A DNA stretch of 64,000 bases from Limnohabitans sp. (GCA_030158125.1 JAOATL010000024.1:1-64000), one strand, 5' to 3'. Counted from the stretch's first letter, positions 47,986 to 57,292 are shown. Notes: a model not told the origin generated them from the sequence alone. Program-made: numbers and translations.

Positions 47986-48369
47986 TTAATCTCCCCGCAA
48001 TGCTCGGCGAATACCGCTGACACGGTTTTCGAGGATGTTCAAAGTGGCTTGGTAGTCGGCTGCAACTTGACCAAACTTGGCCTGCTCAACGTTCATCTCA
48101 ACGGTGTTGCCGTCAAAAGATGCATTGAAAGGCACGCGGTATTTCTCGCCCCCTGGGTTCTCATCCATGGGGATGCTCAAGTGCAAATTGTTGGTGGTGT
48201 TGAGCGAGGCTTCACGCGATTGTTTCAACACCGACGCAAAGTCAACGTCTTTGGCTTTGAAGTGAGGCGTGTCAGCATTGGCAATGTTGCGTGAGAGCAC
48301 TTCCATGCGCTTGCTGCGCAAGCCCAAGGCCTGCGCGTGGACGCCCAGTGCGTTGTCAATCATGTTCAT
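47986..48369 (-). CDS. flgB: Flagellar rod protein FlgB
   Basis: ALGLRSKRMEVLSRNIANADTPHFKAKDVDFASVL. Confidence 0.96.
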   Translation of the reverse strand: MNMIDNALGVHAQALGLRSKRMEVLSRNIANADTPHFKAKDVDFASVLKQSREASLNTTNNLHLSIPMDENPGGEKYRVPFNASFDGNTVEMNVEQAKFGQVAADYQATLNILENRVSGIRRALRGD

Positions 48370-48449
48370 GATGTGCTTCCTTTCACGTTGTTCACATTGC
48401 CGGTAAACCGACAGCTCAAAGCATTAAAGTTCTTTGCAATGGGTTCGAT

Positions 48450-48465
48450 TGCAAGAGCCGTGCCA
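48450..48465 (-). promoter_or_regulatory. Sigma-54 promoter upstream of flgB operon
   Basis: TGGCACGGCTCTTGCA on minus strand; GG-N10-GC. Confidence 0.87.
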
Positions 48466-48528
48466 TGCTTTTTGCGTCTCAAAACGGCAATCTCTTGCCG
48501 CTTTGGGCGGGTCAGAGCAGGCGCGCGC

Positions 48529-49668
48529 TTAGCGCAGCCAAACTTTGGGGGCTTCAACCGCGTCATAGTCGGCGGCCTTTTGAACTTGCAAGCGAATGCG
48601 AGCGGCCGAGCTGGGGTTGTTGTCTGTTGCAGGGTTCAACGCATTGTGGATGGCGTTGGCAACGTTGTTGCCCGCTGAGTTGCTGCGGTAGTTTTTAAAG
48701 CTCAGTCGGTCGGAGGCGTTTTGCATCAAGCCCTGCGAAATGGATGCGCGGGTCATGGGGCCTTGGGGGTCGCGGCCTTCGTACAAATACTTGGCTTGCT
48801 TGCCCGGAATGCCCAGGGGTTCTTCGGGGCGCTTTTCGCTGCGAGCGGCAGGTTGCAAGACCGCCAAGTACAGCTCGTCCAAAGGCACCGCACCTTCTTT
48901 TTTCAAACCCACTTTGTCAAAATAGGTGTCGACCAAATGGAGTTGTTGGTAAACGCTCAAACCCAAAATGGACTTGGGCGCTTTGCCAAAGCCCACTTCA
49001 GCAGCGCCGCGATCGGGGCCGTCGCAAAACTGAATGATGCCGTGGCAGCGCGTATTGGAGGCCTGTGGGTTCATGCCATCGCTCTCCATCAAGGTCAGGC
49101 GCGCAAAGTCATCGGGCGAGAATTTGTGTTTGTTGGCCACTTGCAAAACTTTGTTGTAAACGTCTTGCTTTTCGACCTTCGGAATGAAGCCGCGGGCAAC
49201 GGCGCGGTCCAGCGTCTGGCTGAGCACCGGATGCGCCACCGCGTTGATCACATTGGCTTTGCTCAAAGCCGCCGTGGTGCTGAGGGGCTGCGCTGCAGTG
49301 TGACTGAGAGGCTGCGCCGCGGTGTTGGCTGCTTGGGGGTTGGGCTGCGTTTGACCCGCTTGCCATTGGTTCAGCATGTTTTGCAGCTGAAGCTTTTGAC
49401 CGGGAAAAATGGCATTGGGGTTTTGAATGCCACTGTCTGCGGCCAAGGCCTGCGTCCAGCGGAATTCTTCGGCGGGGCTGAGTTTGACCCCTTGGCGTTG
49501 GGCTTGGTCTCTCACAATGCTGGTCAGGGTGTCGCCAGCTTGAATGACTTTGACATGGGGCGATTGCATCTGCGACATGGCCGTTGAAAAGCCAGGACGC
49601 GACACAGCCACCGAGGTGGCGCTGGTGCTGCCCACAGGGGTCTTGGGTAAGTTGGACTCAATTCTCAT
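48529..49668 (-). CDS. LysM + lysozyme/transglycosylase-like peptidoglycan hydrolase
   Basis: VKVIQAGDTLTSIVRDQAQRQG...NAIFPGQKLQL (LysM); ARLTLMESDGMNPQASNTRCHGIIQFCDGPDRG (lysozyme-like fold with putative catalytic Glu). Confidence 0.7.
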   Translation of the reverse strand: MRIESNLPKTPVGSTSATSVAVSRPGFSTAMSQMQSPHVKVIQAGDTLTSIVRDQAQRQGVKLSPAEEFRWTQALAADSGIQNPNAIFPGQKLQLQNMLNQWQAGQTQPNPQAANTAAQPLSHTAAQPLSTTAALSKANVINAVAHPVLSQTLDRAVARGFIPKVEKQDVYNKVLQVANKHKFSPDDFARLTLMESDGMNPQASNTRCHGIIQFCDGPDRGAAEVGFGKAPKSILGLSVYQQLHLVDTYFDKVGLKKEGAVPLDELYLAVLQPAARSEKRPEEPLGIPGKQAKYLYEGRDPQGPMTRASISQGLMQNASDRLSFKNYRSNSAGNNVANAIHNALNPATDNNPSSAARIRLQVQKAADYDAVEAPKVWLR

Positions 49669-49673
49669 GATCG

Positions 49674-49689
49674 TGGCATCTTTATTGCA
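49674..49689 (+). promoter_or_regulatory. Sigma-54 promoter of flgA
   Basis: TGGCATCTTTATTGCA; GG-N10-GC. Confidence 0.72.
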
Positions 49690-49745
49690 TGAACTCCGGT
49701 ATGTTCAATCCAAGTGTCAAAACCTCTACACCTGCCTCAGCCTTG

Positions 49746-50519
49746 ATGCAAATCCTGTGCCTGACGGTTTTTTGGCTGTGGACACTGACCTTGCCCGCGC
49801 AGGCCCAGCCCGGCGCGGCCGCCAATGCCAAAGTGCAGGCCAGTGCGGCCGCCGAATCGATGGCCACCCAAGTGCGCCAATGGATGGCCCAAAGCCATGG
49901 AGGCAGCCCCAAAGATGTTGTGATTGCCCCACTGGACGAGCGCTTGAAAATTCAGGGCTGTCAAAAACCCTTGGCCATGGACCATCCGTTTGCGTCCAAA
50001 GAAACCTTGCGTGTCCGTTGCCCAGAGCCTGTGTGGCAACTCTATTTACAAGTCAGCGTGCCGCAGGGGGGCTATTCGTCTCCAGCAGCACCCGCTGGCG
50101 CAACGGTCGCAACAGCCGCAACGCCCAGCATCGGTGGCAAAACCATGGTGGTGGCCAGGCGCTTGTTGCAGCGCGGCGCAATTTTGCAGCCCGACATGCT
50201 GGAAGAGGTTCAAGCTTCCCCGGGAAATGCCGATACCCAAGTACTGAGTACTTTGAAAGATGCCCAGTTTGCGGAGTTGACCCGGGACATCGCGGCGGGT
50301 CAGCCGCTGCGGGTGTCGGACATCCGTCGTGCGGTCATGGTGAAACAGGGCCAAGTGGTGATGCTTTCCATTGGCAACAAGACAGATTTCCAGATCACGA
50401 TTCGCATGGAAGCCATGCAAGACGGTCGTTTAGGCGACCAGGTCAAGCTTAAAAACCCAGAGTCGGGTCGGCAAGTTTCGGGTGTGGTCACAGGACCGAA
50501 CATGGCAAAAGGCCTTTGA
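49746..50519 (+). CDS. flgA: Flagellar P-ring assembly chaperone FlgA
   Basis: SAF-like GKTMVVARRLLQRGAILQPDMLEEV; NPESGRQVSGVVTGPNMAKG. Start corrected from 49689 to Met 49746, which gives a clean signal peptide. Confidence 0.9.
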   Translation: MQILCLTVFWLWTLTLPAQAQPGAAANAKVQASAAAESMATQVRQWMAQSHGGSPKDVVIAPLDERLKIQGCQKPLAMDHPFASKETLRVRCPEPVWQLYLQVSVPQGGYSSPAAPAGATVATAATPSIGGKTMVVARRLLQRGAILQPDMLEEVQASPGNADTQVLSTLKDAQFAELTRDIAAGQPLRVSDIRRAVMVKQGQVVMLSIGNKTDFQITIRMEAMQDGRLGDQVKLKNPESGRQVSGVVTGPNMAKGL

Positions 50520-50575
50520 GATGGCCAAAATCCAATGTTTTTGCCCTCAAACCCTGAATATTTTCAAAAAATGAT

Positions 50576-50602
50576 TCAAGTTCTAGAATCTACTGTCGAT
50601 AC
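50576..50602 (+). promoter_or_regulatory. Sigma-28 promoter of flgMN
   Basis: TCAAGTTC-N11-GTCGATAC. Confidence 0.75.
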
Positions 50603-50664
50603 TGAGCATGTCCAACCCTCTTTTTGAAGGTTGATGTGAGAAGAAATTAGAAAGTGAGCCTGGT

Positions 50665-50979
50665 ATGACCGATGCAATTTCAAACTATGGACAGCGCGCC
50701 CAATCGGACGCGTCGTTGCGCAGCGCATTGGACAAAGCCAACCGCAAAAGCAGCGCGCCCCCCAGCGACCCCAGTGCCGCTGCCGCACCCAGCGCCAAGT
50801 CGCCAGGTGCCGATGAGCTGCATTTGACCAACGTGGCCGCGCGTGCCATGGCCGAGCCCGACTTTGACCGCGCCAAGGTGGAGTCCATCAAGCAAGCGAT
50901 TCAGGACGGTCAATACCCATTGAACCCCCGCAAAATCGCTGAAAGTTTCCACGCCATTGAGCAAATGATTCGTGAGTGA
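50665..50979 (+). CDS. flgM: Anti-sigma-28 factor FlgM
   Basis: DFDRAKVESIKQAIQDGQYPLNPRKIAESFHAIEQMI. Confidence 0.93.
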   Translation: MTDAISNYGQRAQSDASLRSALDKANRKSSAPPSDPSAAAAPSAKSPGADELHLTNVAARAMAEPDFDRAKVESIKQAIQDGQYPLNPRKIAESFHAIEQMIRE

Positions 50980-51352
50980 GCAAGCACTGACTGTTTCTGA
51001 CCAGCTGGTCCAGTTGTTGGCTTTGGAGTTTGAAGCTCTGAAGAGCCAAGACCTGGACCGGTTCGAATCTTTGCAACCCGGCAAAAACGACTTGCTGGCC
51101 GAATTGGCCCAGCTGTGTCCCCCCGCAGACGATCTTCAAAAACTTCCCCAATGGGATGCGCTGCGCGAGCGCCTCATTGAGTGCCGAGACTTGCACCGCC
51201 GCAACGCGGTCTTGATTGAGCGCAAACTCGACACCATTCGCAGCGCCCTTCACAGCTTGCGTGCTGGCGAATCTGGCAGTCCGGTGGAAGTCTATGACCG
51301 CTTAGGTCAGGTGGCCCGTTTCAGTCGCGGCCGCGGTTATCAAGAAGTTTGA
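50972..51352 (+). CDS. flgN: FlgN-family export chaperone
   Basis: Downstream of flgM; helical LVQLLALEFEALKSQDLDRFESLQPGKNDLLAELA. Confidence 0.88.
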   Translation: MSEQALTVSDQLVQLLALEFEALKSQDLDRFESLQPGKNDLLAELAQLCPPADDLQKLPQWDALRERLIECRDLHRRNAVLIERKLDTIRSALHSLRAGESGSPVEVYDRLGQVARFSRGRGYQEV

Positions 51353-51621
51353 TTTTCATCCCCAGGGCGCATGCCCTTGAGCCAATACACCCAAGACAAG
51401 ACCACCGCCACGGCGGTATAGAGCTCTTGCGGAATCTCTTGGTCCACATCGAGTCGGCTTAAGAGGGCCAGCAGTTGGGGGTCTTCTGAAATGAACACGC
51501 CTTGTTTGCGCGCCTCGTCAATCATGCGCCAGGCCAAATCGTCGTCGCCTTTGGCGGTGACCACGGGCACAGGATTTTTGCCATAGGCAAGGGCCACAGC
51601 TTGACGCATGTAACGGCTCAT
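51340..51621 (-). CDS. FlhB-like cytoplasmic domain protein (FlhX/YlqH type)
   Basis: AVALAYGKNPVPVVTAKGDDDLAWRMIDEARKQGVFISEDPQLLALLSRLDVDQEIPQELYTAVAVVLSWVYWLKG aligns with the FlhB C-terminal domain; no TM domain. Confidence 0.85.
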   Translation of the reverse strand: MSRYMRQAVALAYGKNPVPVVTAKGDDDLAWRMIDEARKQGVFISEDPQLLALLSRLDVDQEIPQELYTAVAVVLSWVYWLKGMRPGDENQTS

Positions 51622-52661
51622 GCGGACACATCCACCACCAAGCCACGGCCTGAGGGCGTCCAGTCGCTGACCTCTGCAGGTCGTGCGCCGTGCACCACTT
51701 GAAAGGTGCGCAAGGTCAGACCTGCAGCGCGCAGTTCATCGCCCAACAAATGCGAGCGTGTTCTAGCTTGTGTGACCACGTTGGCGTGCTCGGCCCACAT
51801 CGTCAACTCGATGTGCTGGGCATTCATCAGCTGCGTTTTGAGCCATACCGGCCCGAGATCTTCGGTTTTGGAATGCACGTTGACGGTCAGCACCGGCTGC
51901 TCGCCTTCTTGGCGCGGGCCCCGGCGCACTGTGAGCTCAACGGGATTGGCGTCTGCAAACGGCAATGTCATGCTGAACAAGACTTCTTGTTGTGCTTGTG
52001 CTTGCACGGCCTGCACTTGGCTGGCTTCAATGTCATCGACGGCTTGTGTGAGTTTTTCCACCAACCCGCTGTCGGCACTGTCTTCGCTGGCCGCAGTCAG
52101 GCTCAATTCACCAATGAGTTTGCGCAGCAATTGTTTGGGGTCTTGGACCGGCGCTTGCATGCCGCGGGCCAACCAAACTTCGGCGCCCATCGCGCCCATC
52201 ATGGCTTGCCGCAATGCACCTGGGGTGAGTTGCGACATGGACAGTTGCAAGCCGCGCCATTGCGCCTGAAGGTCGGGGCGCTGCACCGAGCTGAGCAACG
52301 CGTCCAAGGTGCCAGGTTGAAACAACTGTGGCAAGGCTGTGTTGACGCTGGGCCTGTACAGCAAGGTGGCAATGCGCGAGACCAAGGGTTGCGTGTTGAG
52401 GGGCACCAAAGCGCCACCTTGCGCGCGCAGCCAAATCGATTCGCCCACTTGTGACGCTTGCAAGCCTGGCAATGGCAAGCTTTTGCCCTGCAACACCAAC
52501 ATGGGTTGGCCATGTTGTGACTTGACGGCAGCCTGAATCACTTGGCCATCTTTCAATCCCAATTCTGCCGCTGGGCTGCCCTGTAAAGGCAGCAATTTGC
52601 CTTCCAGAAAAATGGGATGGATGCGGCCGGGCGCTATCAGCGCCTCGGCCCCCGAGATCAC
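51618..52661 (-). CDS. FliK-like hook-length-control family protein
   Basis: C-terminal VWLKTQLMNAQHIELTMWAEHANVVTQARTRSHLLGDELRAAGLTLRTFQVVHG is FliK C-domain-like; ATGA overlap with FlhX-like gene. Confidence 0.72.
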   Translation of the reverse strand: MISGAEALIAPGRIHPIFLEGKLLPLQGSPAAELGLKDGQVIQAAVKSQHGQPMLVLQGKSLPLPGLQASQVGESIWLRAQGGALVPLNTQPLVSRIATLLYRPSVNTALPQLFQPGTLDALLSSVQRPDLQAQWRGLQLSMSQLTPGALRQAMMGAMGAEVWLARGMQAPVQDPKQLLRKLIGELSLTAASEDSADSGLVEKLTQAVDDIEASQVQAVQAQAQQEVLFSMTLPFADANPVELTVRRGPRQEGEQPVLTVNVHSKTEDLGPVWLKTQLMNAQHIELTMWAEHANVVTQARTRSHLLGDELRAAGLTLRTFQVVHGARPAEVSDWTPSGRGLVVDVSA

Positions 52662-53101
52662 GGGAACCGGACCCAGTGCTTGCGAGCGGAAGGGTCGCGA
52701 GCGGAGGGGCCGGAGTCATATGTATCGGGAGATGCCGAAAAGGGTTGCAAAGCCGTCCGCACCACGTGGGCGTGGTCTGGCACTTGCAGAACCGTGCCAG
52801 CTTTGATGCGTTGCTGCGGATTGCCAGTCATCACTTTGGGGTTGGCGTCGACCAGCGCCTTGCGCAGCACTTGTGCGTTCAAGGGGCTGTTGGCGTAGAC
52901 CTTTTGGATCACTTTGTCGATGGGGGTGCTTTGGCTCACGGTGTAAGACGCGACCGCAGGGGCTGGCGCATCGGGGGCTGCGGCCATGGCGGCAGTGGTC
53001 ATCAGGCCTGACAGGCATGTCAAGGCTGTCAGGCTTGTCGCAAACCATGCTGCAGCCACAGGCCTGGTAACGGATGAAACAGTGCGTGATGAAGAGGTCA
53101 T
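52658..53101 (-). CDS. Exported LysM/FimV-N-like protein
   Basis: Signal peptide; SYTVSQSTPIDKVIQKVYANSPLNAQVLRKALVDANPKVMTGNPQQRIKAGTVLQVPDH. Confidence 0.55.
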   Translation of the reverse strand: MTSSSRTVSSVTRPVAAAWFATSLTALTCLSGLMTTAAMAAAPDAPAPAVASYTVSQSTPIDKVIQKVYANSPLNAQVLRKALVDANPKVMTGNPQQRIKAGTVLQVPDHAHVVRTALQPFSASPDTYDSGPSARDPSARKHWVRFP

Positions 53102-53132
53102 GGCAAGCTCGTAGGTTTCAATGTCGGCGGTT

Positions 53133-54521
53133 TTAATAGGGCGTCATGACAAAACTGGCTTGAGTGTTGGCCGCTGTTTTGACTGTGCGTTTGTGGTTTG
53201 TTGCAGAACGCTGCGGTGTGATGCTGGGCTCTTTGACCCAGGTGTCGGTTGGCCATGCACGCCACTCGGCTTGCGCCGCTTGGGCGGGGCCGGCCAGCAC
53301 CACCAGCTGTGAGTTGTAGGGCGTGACGGCTTGGACGCGGGCCAGCAAGGTTTGCGGTGCACCCTCTTTGCCAAGCAGCTCGGCTGGAAAGCGTGCGGGA
53401 TTGGCCACCAGCCATTCGTCGCCTTTGCGGACACCCGCCATCGCGCCGGCATTGATTTGAATTTGATCCGACACAACGGCGGTCACCACCGGATGGATGG
53501 CGTGGCAGCTGAGCCATTGTTCGGCCGATGCGCGCCAAGTTTGAAGTTGGGACTGAATCAAGGCCATGCTGGCATTCGATAAGCGGGGGGCAGACCAAGC
53601 AGGACGGTCAACTTCAATTTGAAGGCTGGTGCTTTCTTCAAATGTTTCGGCTTGGCCATCGTGGCGGCTCAATTGAAAATCCAAGCTCAGTACCAGCGCA
53701 TTGCCCGTGTTGCCCAGCAAGCCTTCGAGGCCATTGGCTGGCAGGGCTTCTGTGCGAATTTTCAAATGGGCTTGCCAAGGCAATGTGGTTGGGCGATTGC
53801 CAATCAGGGCGCGCTCGTAGGCGCTCATGTGGTTGGACATGGAAGCCGCCGGCAAGTTGTTGACGGCACGCCAAGCCCGTGCCTCGCCAGCGGCACCCGC
53901 TTGCTGCACCCATTGGGTTTGCAATTGTGGCAACAAAGACTGCAACACCACCGGATGGGCTGAGGGCTCGATGGCCATGCCAAAGTCAATCAGGTGATGC
54001 ATGCGCTCGCTCATTTGAGGTGTGCATGCACTGGCCATCACCGCCTCGCTTTGAGGCGTGAGGTCTTTGGCGTAGTTGGCCGCGGTGTCCATTAACTTTT
54101 GAAACTTCTGCACGGCGCCTTTGAAGCCGGTTTCCTTGACGGCTGCACTGGTGCTGGTTTTGGCCGTCGCGGCAGAGGGGTACTGCAAACGGGCTTTGGC
54201 CTGACCGGTTTCGTCGCGGTCAAAGCCTGCCACGCGCACGGCTGGCACGTTCAAGCTGTTTTTGAAGGTGCTGTTCTCACGCAGACTGCCTTGCGCGTCA
54301 AGCCAGGTGGTGGTGGCGACGCGTGTGGGGGTTTGCAAAGACGCATCGACCAAACTTTGTCGAATGGCATCTAGGCGTTCTTGCGCAGTCAGGGGCGCCT
54401 GCGCGGCTTGAACCGATCGGTTGACGGGCTGCGATTGCGCGTGGGCTTGCAAGCTCAGCGCCCCGGCCACCAGGGCCAGTGCCAACGTGTTCATGCGGGA
54501 GGCAGGCGTGCGCATGATCAA
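53133..54521 (-). CDS. Exported flagellar accessory protein, FlgT-like (tentative)
   Basis: Signal peptide; C-terminal SDQIQINAGAMAGVRKGDEWLVANP resembles the FlgT C-terminal barrel; adjacent to the LPP20/FlgP-like gene. Confidence 0.45.
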   Translation of the reverse strand: MIMRTPASRMNTLALALVAGALSLQAHAQSQPVNRSVQAAQAPLTAQERLDAIRQSLVDASLQTPTRVATTTWLDAQGSLRENSTFKNSLNVPAVRVAGFDRDETGQAKARLQYPSAATAKTSTSAAVKETGFKGAVQKFQKLMDTAANYAKDLTPQSEAVMASACTPQMSERMHHLIDFGMAIEPSAHPVVLQSLLPQLQTQWVQQAGAAGEARAWRAVNNLPAASMSNHMSAYERALIGNRPTTLPWQAHLKIRTEALPANGLEGLLGNTGNALVLSLDFQLSRHDGQAETFEESTSLQIEVDRPAWSAPRLSNASMALIQSQLQTWRASAEQWLSCHAIHPVVTAVVSDQIQINAGAMAGVRKGDEWLVANPARFPAELLGKEGAPQTLLARVQAVTPYNSQLVVLAGPAQAAQAEWRAWPTDTWVKEPSITPQRSATNHKRTVKTAANTQASFVMTPY

Positions 54522-54997
54522 CGGCCTCGTGCAGCCAACTGACCCATGTACAAGATGCGCAAATCTTGCACCACATCGCGGTCCAGTGACAAAGTGGTTT
54601 CGTAGGTGTCTTCGCCCACTGGGGCGATGCTGACCAAACGGGCACCATAAATGACGCCCTCTACTTTGGCGCGAAAGGTGTCATTGGTCACCACCATGTC
54701 GGCCACCGTGGAGCTGGCGTCCAGTTGTTGACCGTAGACCTGTTCGGTCAAGTTGCGATAGGCGTCCAGTTTGGAGGCGCGAATGGCCATCAAACGTTGT
54801 TGCGCAGGATTGCGGTGATTTTGAACCGCCACCACAGCGTAGCCTGTGGCCGTGATGGTTTCGCGCTTGTCCACCAAGGGGGCGGACATGGCGGTGGCAT
54901 CCTTGGCCGAGGTGGTGGGCATTGCCAAATTGATGGACTTGCAGCCTGTGAGGGCGGCCAAGCCAATTACCAAGCAGAGGGAGGTCACGCGTTTCAT
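54518..54997 (-). CDS. LPP20/FlgP-like lipoprotein
   Basis: Lipobox LTGC; AQQRLMAIRASKLDAYRNLTEQVYGQQLDASSTVADM...VEGVIYGARLVSIAPVGEDTYETTLSLD. Confidence 0.65.
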   Translation of the reverse strand: MKRVTSLCLVIGLAALTGCKSINLAMPTTSAKDATAMSAPLVDKRETITATGYAVVAVQNHRNPAQQRLMAIRASKLDAYRNLTEQVYGQQLDASSTVADMVVTNDTFRAKVEGVIYGARLVSIAPVGEDTYETTLSLDRDVVQDLRILYMGQLAARGR

Positions 54998-55200
54998 GTT
55001 CAGTTCCTTGTTAGAGGTGGGACTCGAAGTCCGTCTCCCTCTGATTCGGCATCAACTTGAGAAGCTTGAGGGCTGGCCATGCGGCTTGTTGCAAAAAGGC
55101 GATGGCGGTGTGACGGTTTTCCGACATTTCTGTGTTTTTGCGGCCAAATTGCAATACAGTGGTGTCTTGAAAAATTTTCAGACCACCCCGTCGCCCCTTC

Positions 55201-56391
55201 ATGGCTAAAAAGAGTCTTGCCAAAGCTTTCATTGGCGCCAGCGCTGGCGCCGAAGCCATTCGGCACTTGATCGAACGGGTTGCTTCGTCCAACGCCACGG
55301 TCTTGATCACTGGCGAAAGCGGTACGGGCAAAGAGTTGGTGGCGCGTGCACTGCACGACCAATCCGACCGATGTGGCGGAAATTTTGTCCCCATCAATTG
55401 CGCCGCCATTCCCAAAGATCTGCTCGAAAGTGAATTGTTTGGTCACCGCAAAGGCGCTTTCACGGGCGCCATGGCCGATCGCATCGGACGCTTCGAGCTG
55501 GCCCATGGCGGCACCATTTTCTTGGACGAGATTGGCGATTTGTCTTTGGACATGCAGGTCAAGCTGCTGCGTGTTTTGCAAGAACGCAGCGTCGACCCGG
55601 TGGGCGGTCTCAAGTCGGTGGAAGTCGATGTGCGGGTGGTGGCCGCGACGCACCGCGACTTGGAAGCCGAAATCGAAGCGGGCCGGTTTCGCGAAGATTT
55701 GTATTACCGCCTCAATGTGTTGCCGCTGAACACGCCTTCTTTGCGCCAACGCGCACAAGACGTGCCCGCCTTGTTGACACATTTTGCCCAACACTTTGCC
55801 GTCAAGGGCCAGACACCCGTGACCTTTGCCACAGACTTTCTGGAAGCCCTGAAAGACTATGCGTGGCCTGGCAATGTGCGGGAGTTGTCCAATTTGGTCG
55901 ACCGCTTCAACACCTTGTTCAGTGGCCAGCTGCTCAGTTTGGCGTCGGTGCCGTCGTCTTTGTTGCCCAAGGGTTTGCGTATTTTGCAGGCCGAACGTGT
56001 CAGCACGCCCATTGCCGATTCGCTCGAAGTGGTTGCGCCTTTGAGTGCCAAAGAGTTGCATCACAGTGCCAACGCCGACGTGATGAACCCCTTTGCCAAT
56101 CCTGCGCCCCCTCTGGCCATGGATTTGCACAACGAAGTAGAAGACATCATCATGCTGGCGCAAGGCTTGCCCAGTTTGCCACCTGAAGGCCTGTCGTTGA
56201 AAGACCGCCTGGCCGACATTGAGCGTGACCTCATTGTGCAAGCCCTCAACCGCACCGATGGCAATGTGTCGCAAACTGCGCGCTTGCTGAATTTGCAGCG
56301 CACCACCCTGATTGAAAAACTCAACAAGTACGACTTGCGACAAGGCACACTGCCTGTGGCCAGTTCGGATTCAGACAAAGACGCCGCCTAA
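55201..56391 (+). CDS. Sigma-54-dependent activator, FleQ/FlrA-like, without receiver domain
   Basis: [48 protein letters not shown]-terminal Fis-type HTH. Confidence 0.9.
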   Translation: MAKKSLAKAFIGASAGAEAIRHLIERVASSNATVLITGESGTGKELVARALHDQSDRCGGNFVPINCAAIPKDLLESELFGHRKGAFTGAMADRIGRFELAHGGTIFLDEIGDLSLDMQVKLLRVLQERSVDPVGGLKSVEVDVRVVAATHRDLEAEIEAGRFREDLYYRLNVLPLNTPSLRQRAQDVPALLTHFAQHFAVKGQTPVTFATDFLEALKDYAWPGNVRELSNLVDRFNTLFSGQLLSLASVPSSLLPKGLRILQAERVSTPIADSLEVVAPLSAKELHHSANADVMNPFANPAPPLAMDLHNEVEDIIMLAQGLPSLPPEGLSLKDRLADIERDLIVQALNRTDGNVSQTARLLNLQRTTLIEKLNKYDLRQGTLPVASSDSDKDAA

Positions 56392-56414
56392 GCGCGTTCT
56401 TTGCCTGGGTTGCA

Positions 56415-57281
56415 TCAAGGCTTGGTGCTCAATACGCCGCTGGCACCTGCCGGACTGGTGTCTTGTTGTGCCCGTGGATATTGCACCATGCGTTCGCGTT
56501 GTTTGGCGGCCGCCAGCGCGGCTGCATTGGCGGCGTTGGTGTTGGCGGCGGCTTTTGCTGCAGCCGAGTTGTCAACGGCTTGACGCTCTTTTTGCAAACG
56601 CGCCAAGGCTTCCATTTCCTTTTTGAAGGTGCCGGTTTCGCCCACGGCACCTTGCAGGCCATTGACCTGACCCGCCAGCGCATTCAAGGCTCTGGATTGC
56701 TGAATGAAACGGCCTTCCAAAGATTTGACCTGTGCGGCCAATATCTGGCCTTTTTCGCCCACTTGCTGGGCGGTTTTTTCGGGCACGCTTTCGGCGTTTT
56801 TAATGGCTTCGTTCAGACGCGTTTCCAAGGTGCCTTGCATTTTGGTGATGTCGTCTTGTTTTGACACCATGGCTTGCAGGCCTTCATTGACCGAGCCCAC
56901 CAACTCCATCGAGTCGTTCAGTTCGACCACGTGTTTGCTCAAGGCCGCCAGCATGGCGTCCATTTGGGTGATGCGCGATTTGAGGCTGAACACCACCGTT
57001 GCGAAAATGATGGCCACCAAGACCATCAAGCCGCCAGAAATTCCCAACAAGAGTTGTGTCTTTTTCTTGTTGTCTTGCATCAAGGCTTCAAGATTCTGAG
57101 TGGCCTTTTTCATGTTCTCGCCAGCACCCACGGCCAAGTTGGCCGAACGCGTGGCCAGTTCGGCCGACTCGAGGGCCACCATCTTGATGCCCTCCAGTTC
57201 ATCGGTGTCGGCCATCACAGGCGCGGGCGCCGCATGATCTTCGTGGTGATCGTGCCCGCCGGTGGTGGGGTGATTGCTCAT
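56415..57281 (-). CDS. Hypothetical single-TM coiled-coil protein in flagellar operon
   Basis: TM segment TQLLLGISGGLMVLVAIIFATVVF followed by long coiled coil; no family recognised. Confidence 0.65.
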   Translation of the reverse strand: MSNHPTTGGHDHHEDHAAPAPVMADTDELEGIKMVALESAELATRSANLAVGAGENMKKATQNLEALMQDNKKKTQLLLGISGGLMVLVAIIFATVVFSLKSRITQMDAMLAALSKHVVELNDSMELVGSVNEGLQAMVSKQDDITKMQGTLETRLNEAIKNAESVPEKTAQQVGEKGQILAAQVKSLEGRFIQQSRALNALAGQVNGLQGAVGETGTFKKEMEALARLQKERQAVDNSAAAKAAANTNAANAAALAAAKQRERMVQYPRAQQDTSPAGASGVLSTKP

Positions 57282-57292
57282 GGCGAATTCCT

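Noticed and set aside
55011-55130. Small minus-strand reading ...MSENRHTAIAFLQQAAWPALKLLKLMPNQRETDFESHL upstream of the FlgP-like gene
   Set aside because: Protein-like and well placed, but only ~38 aa with no identifiable promoter; kept as a possibility, not annotated.
55000-56343. 447-aa minus-strand ORF antisense to the sigma-54 activator
   Set aside because: Composition is antisense-like (Gln/His-rich); the sense ORF has unmistakable AAA+ motifs.
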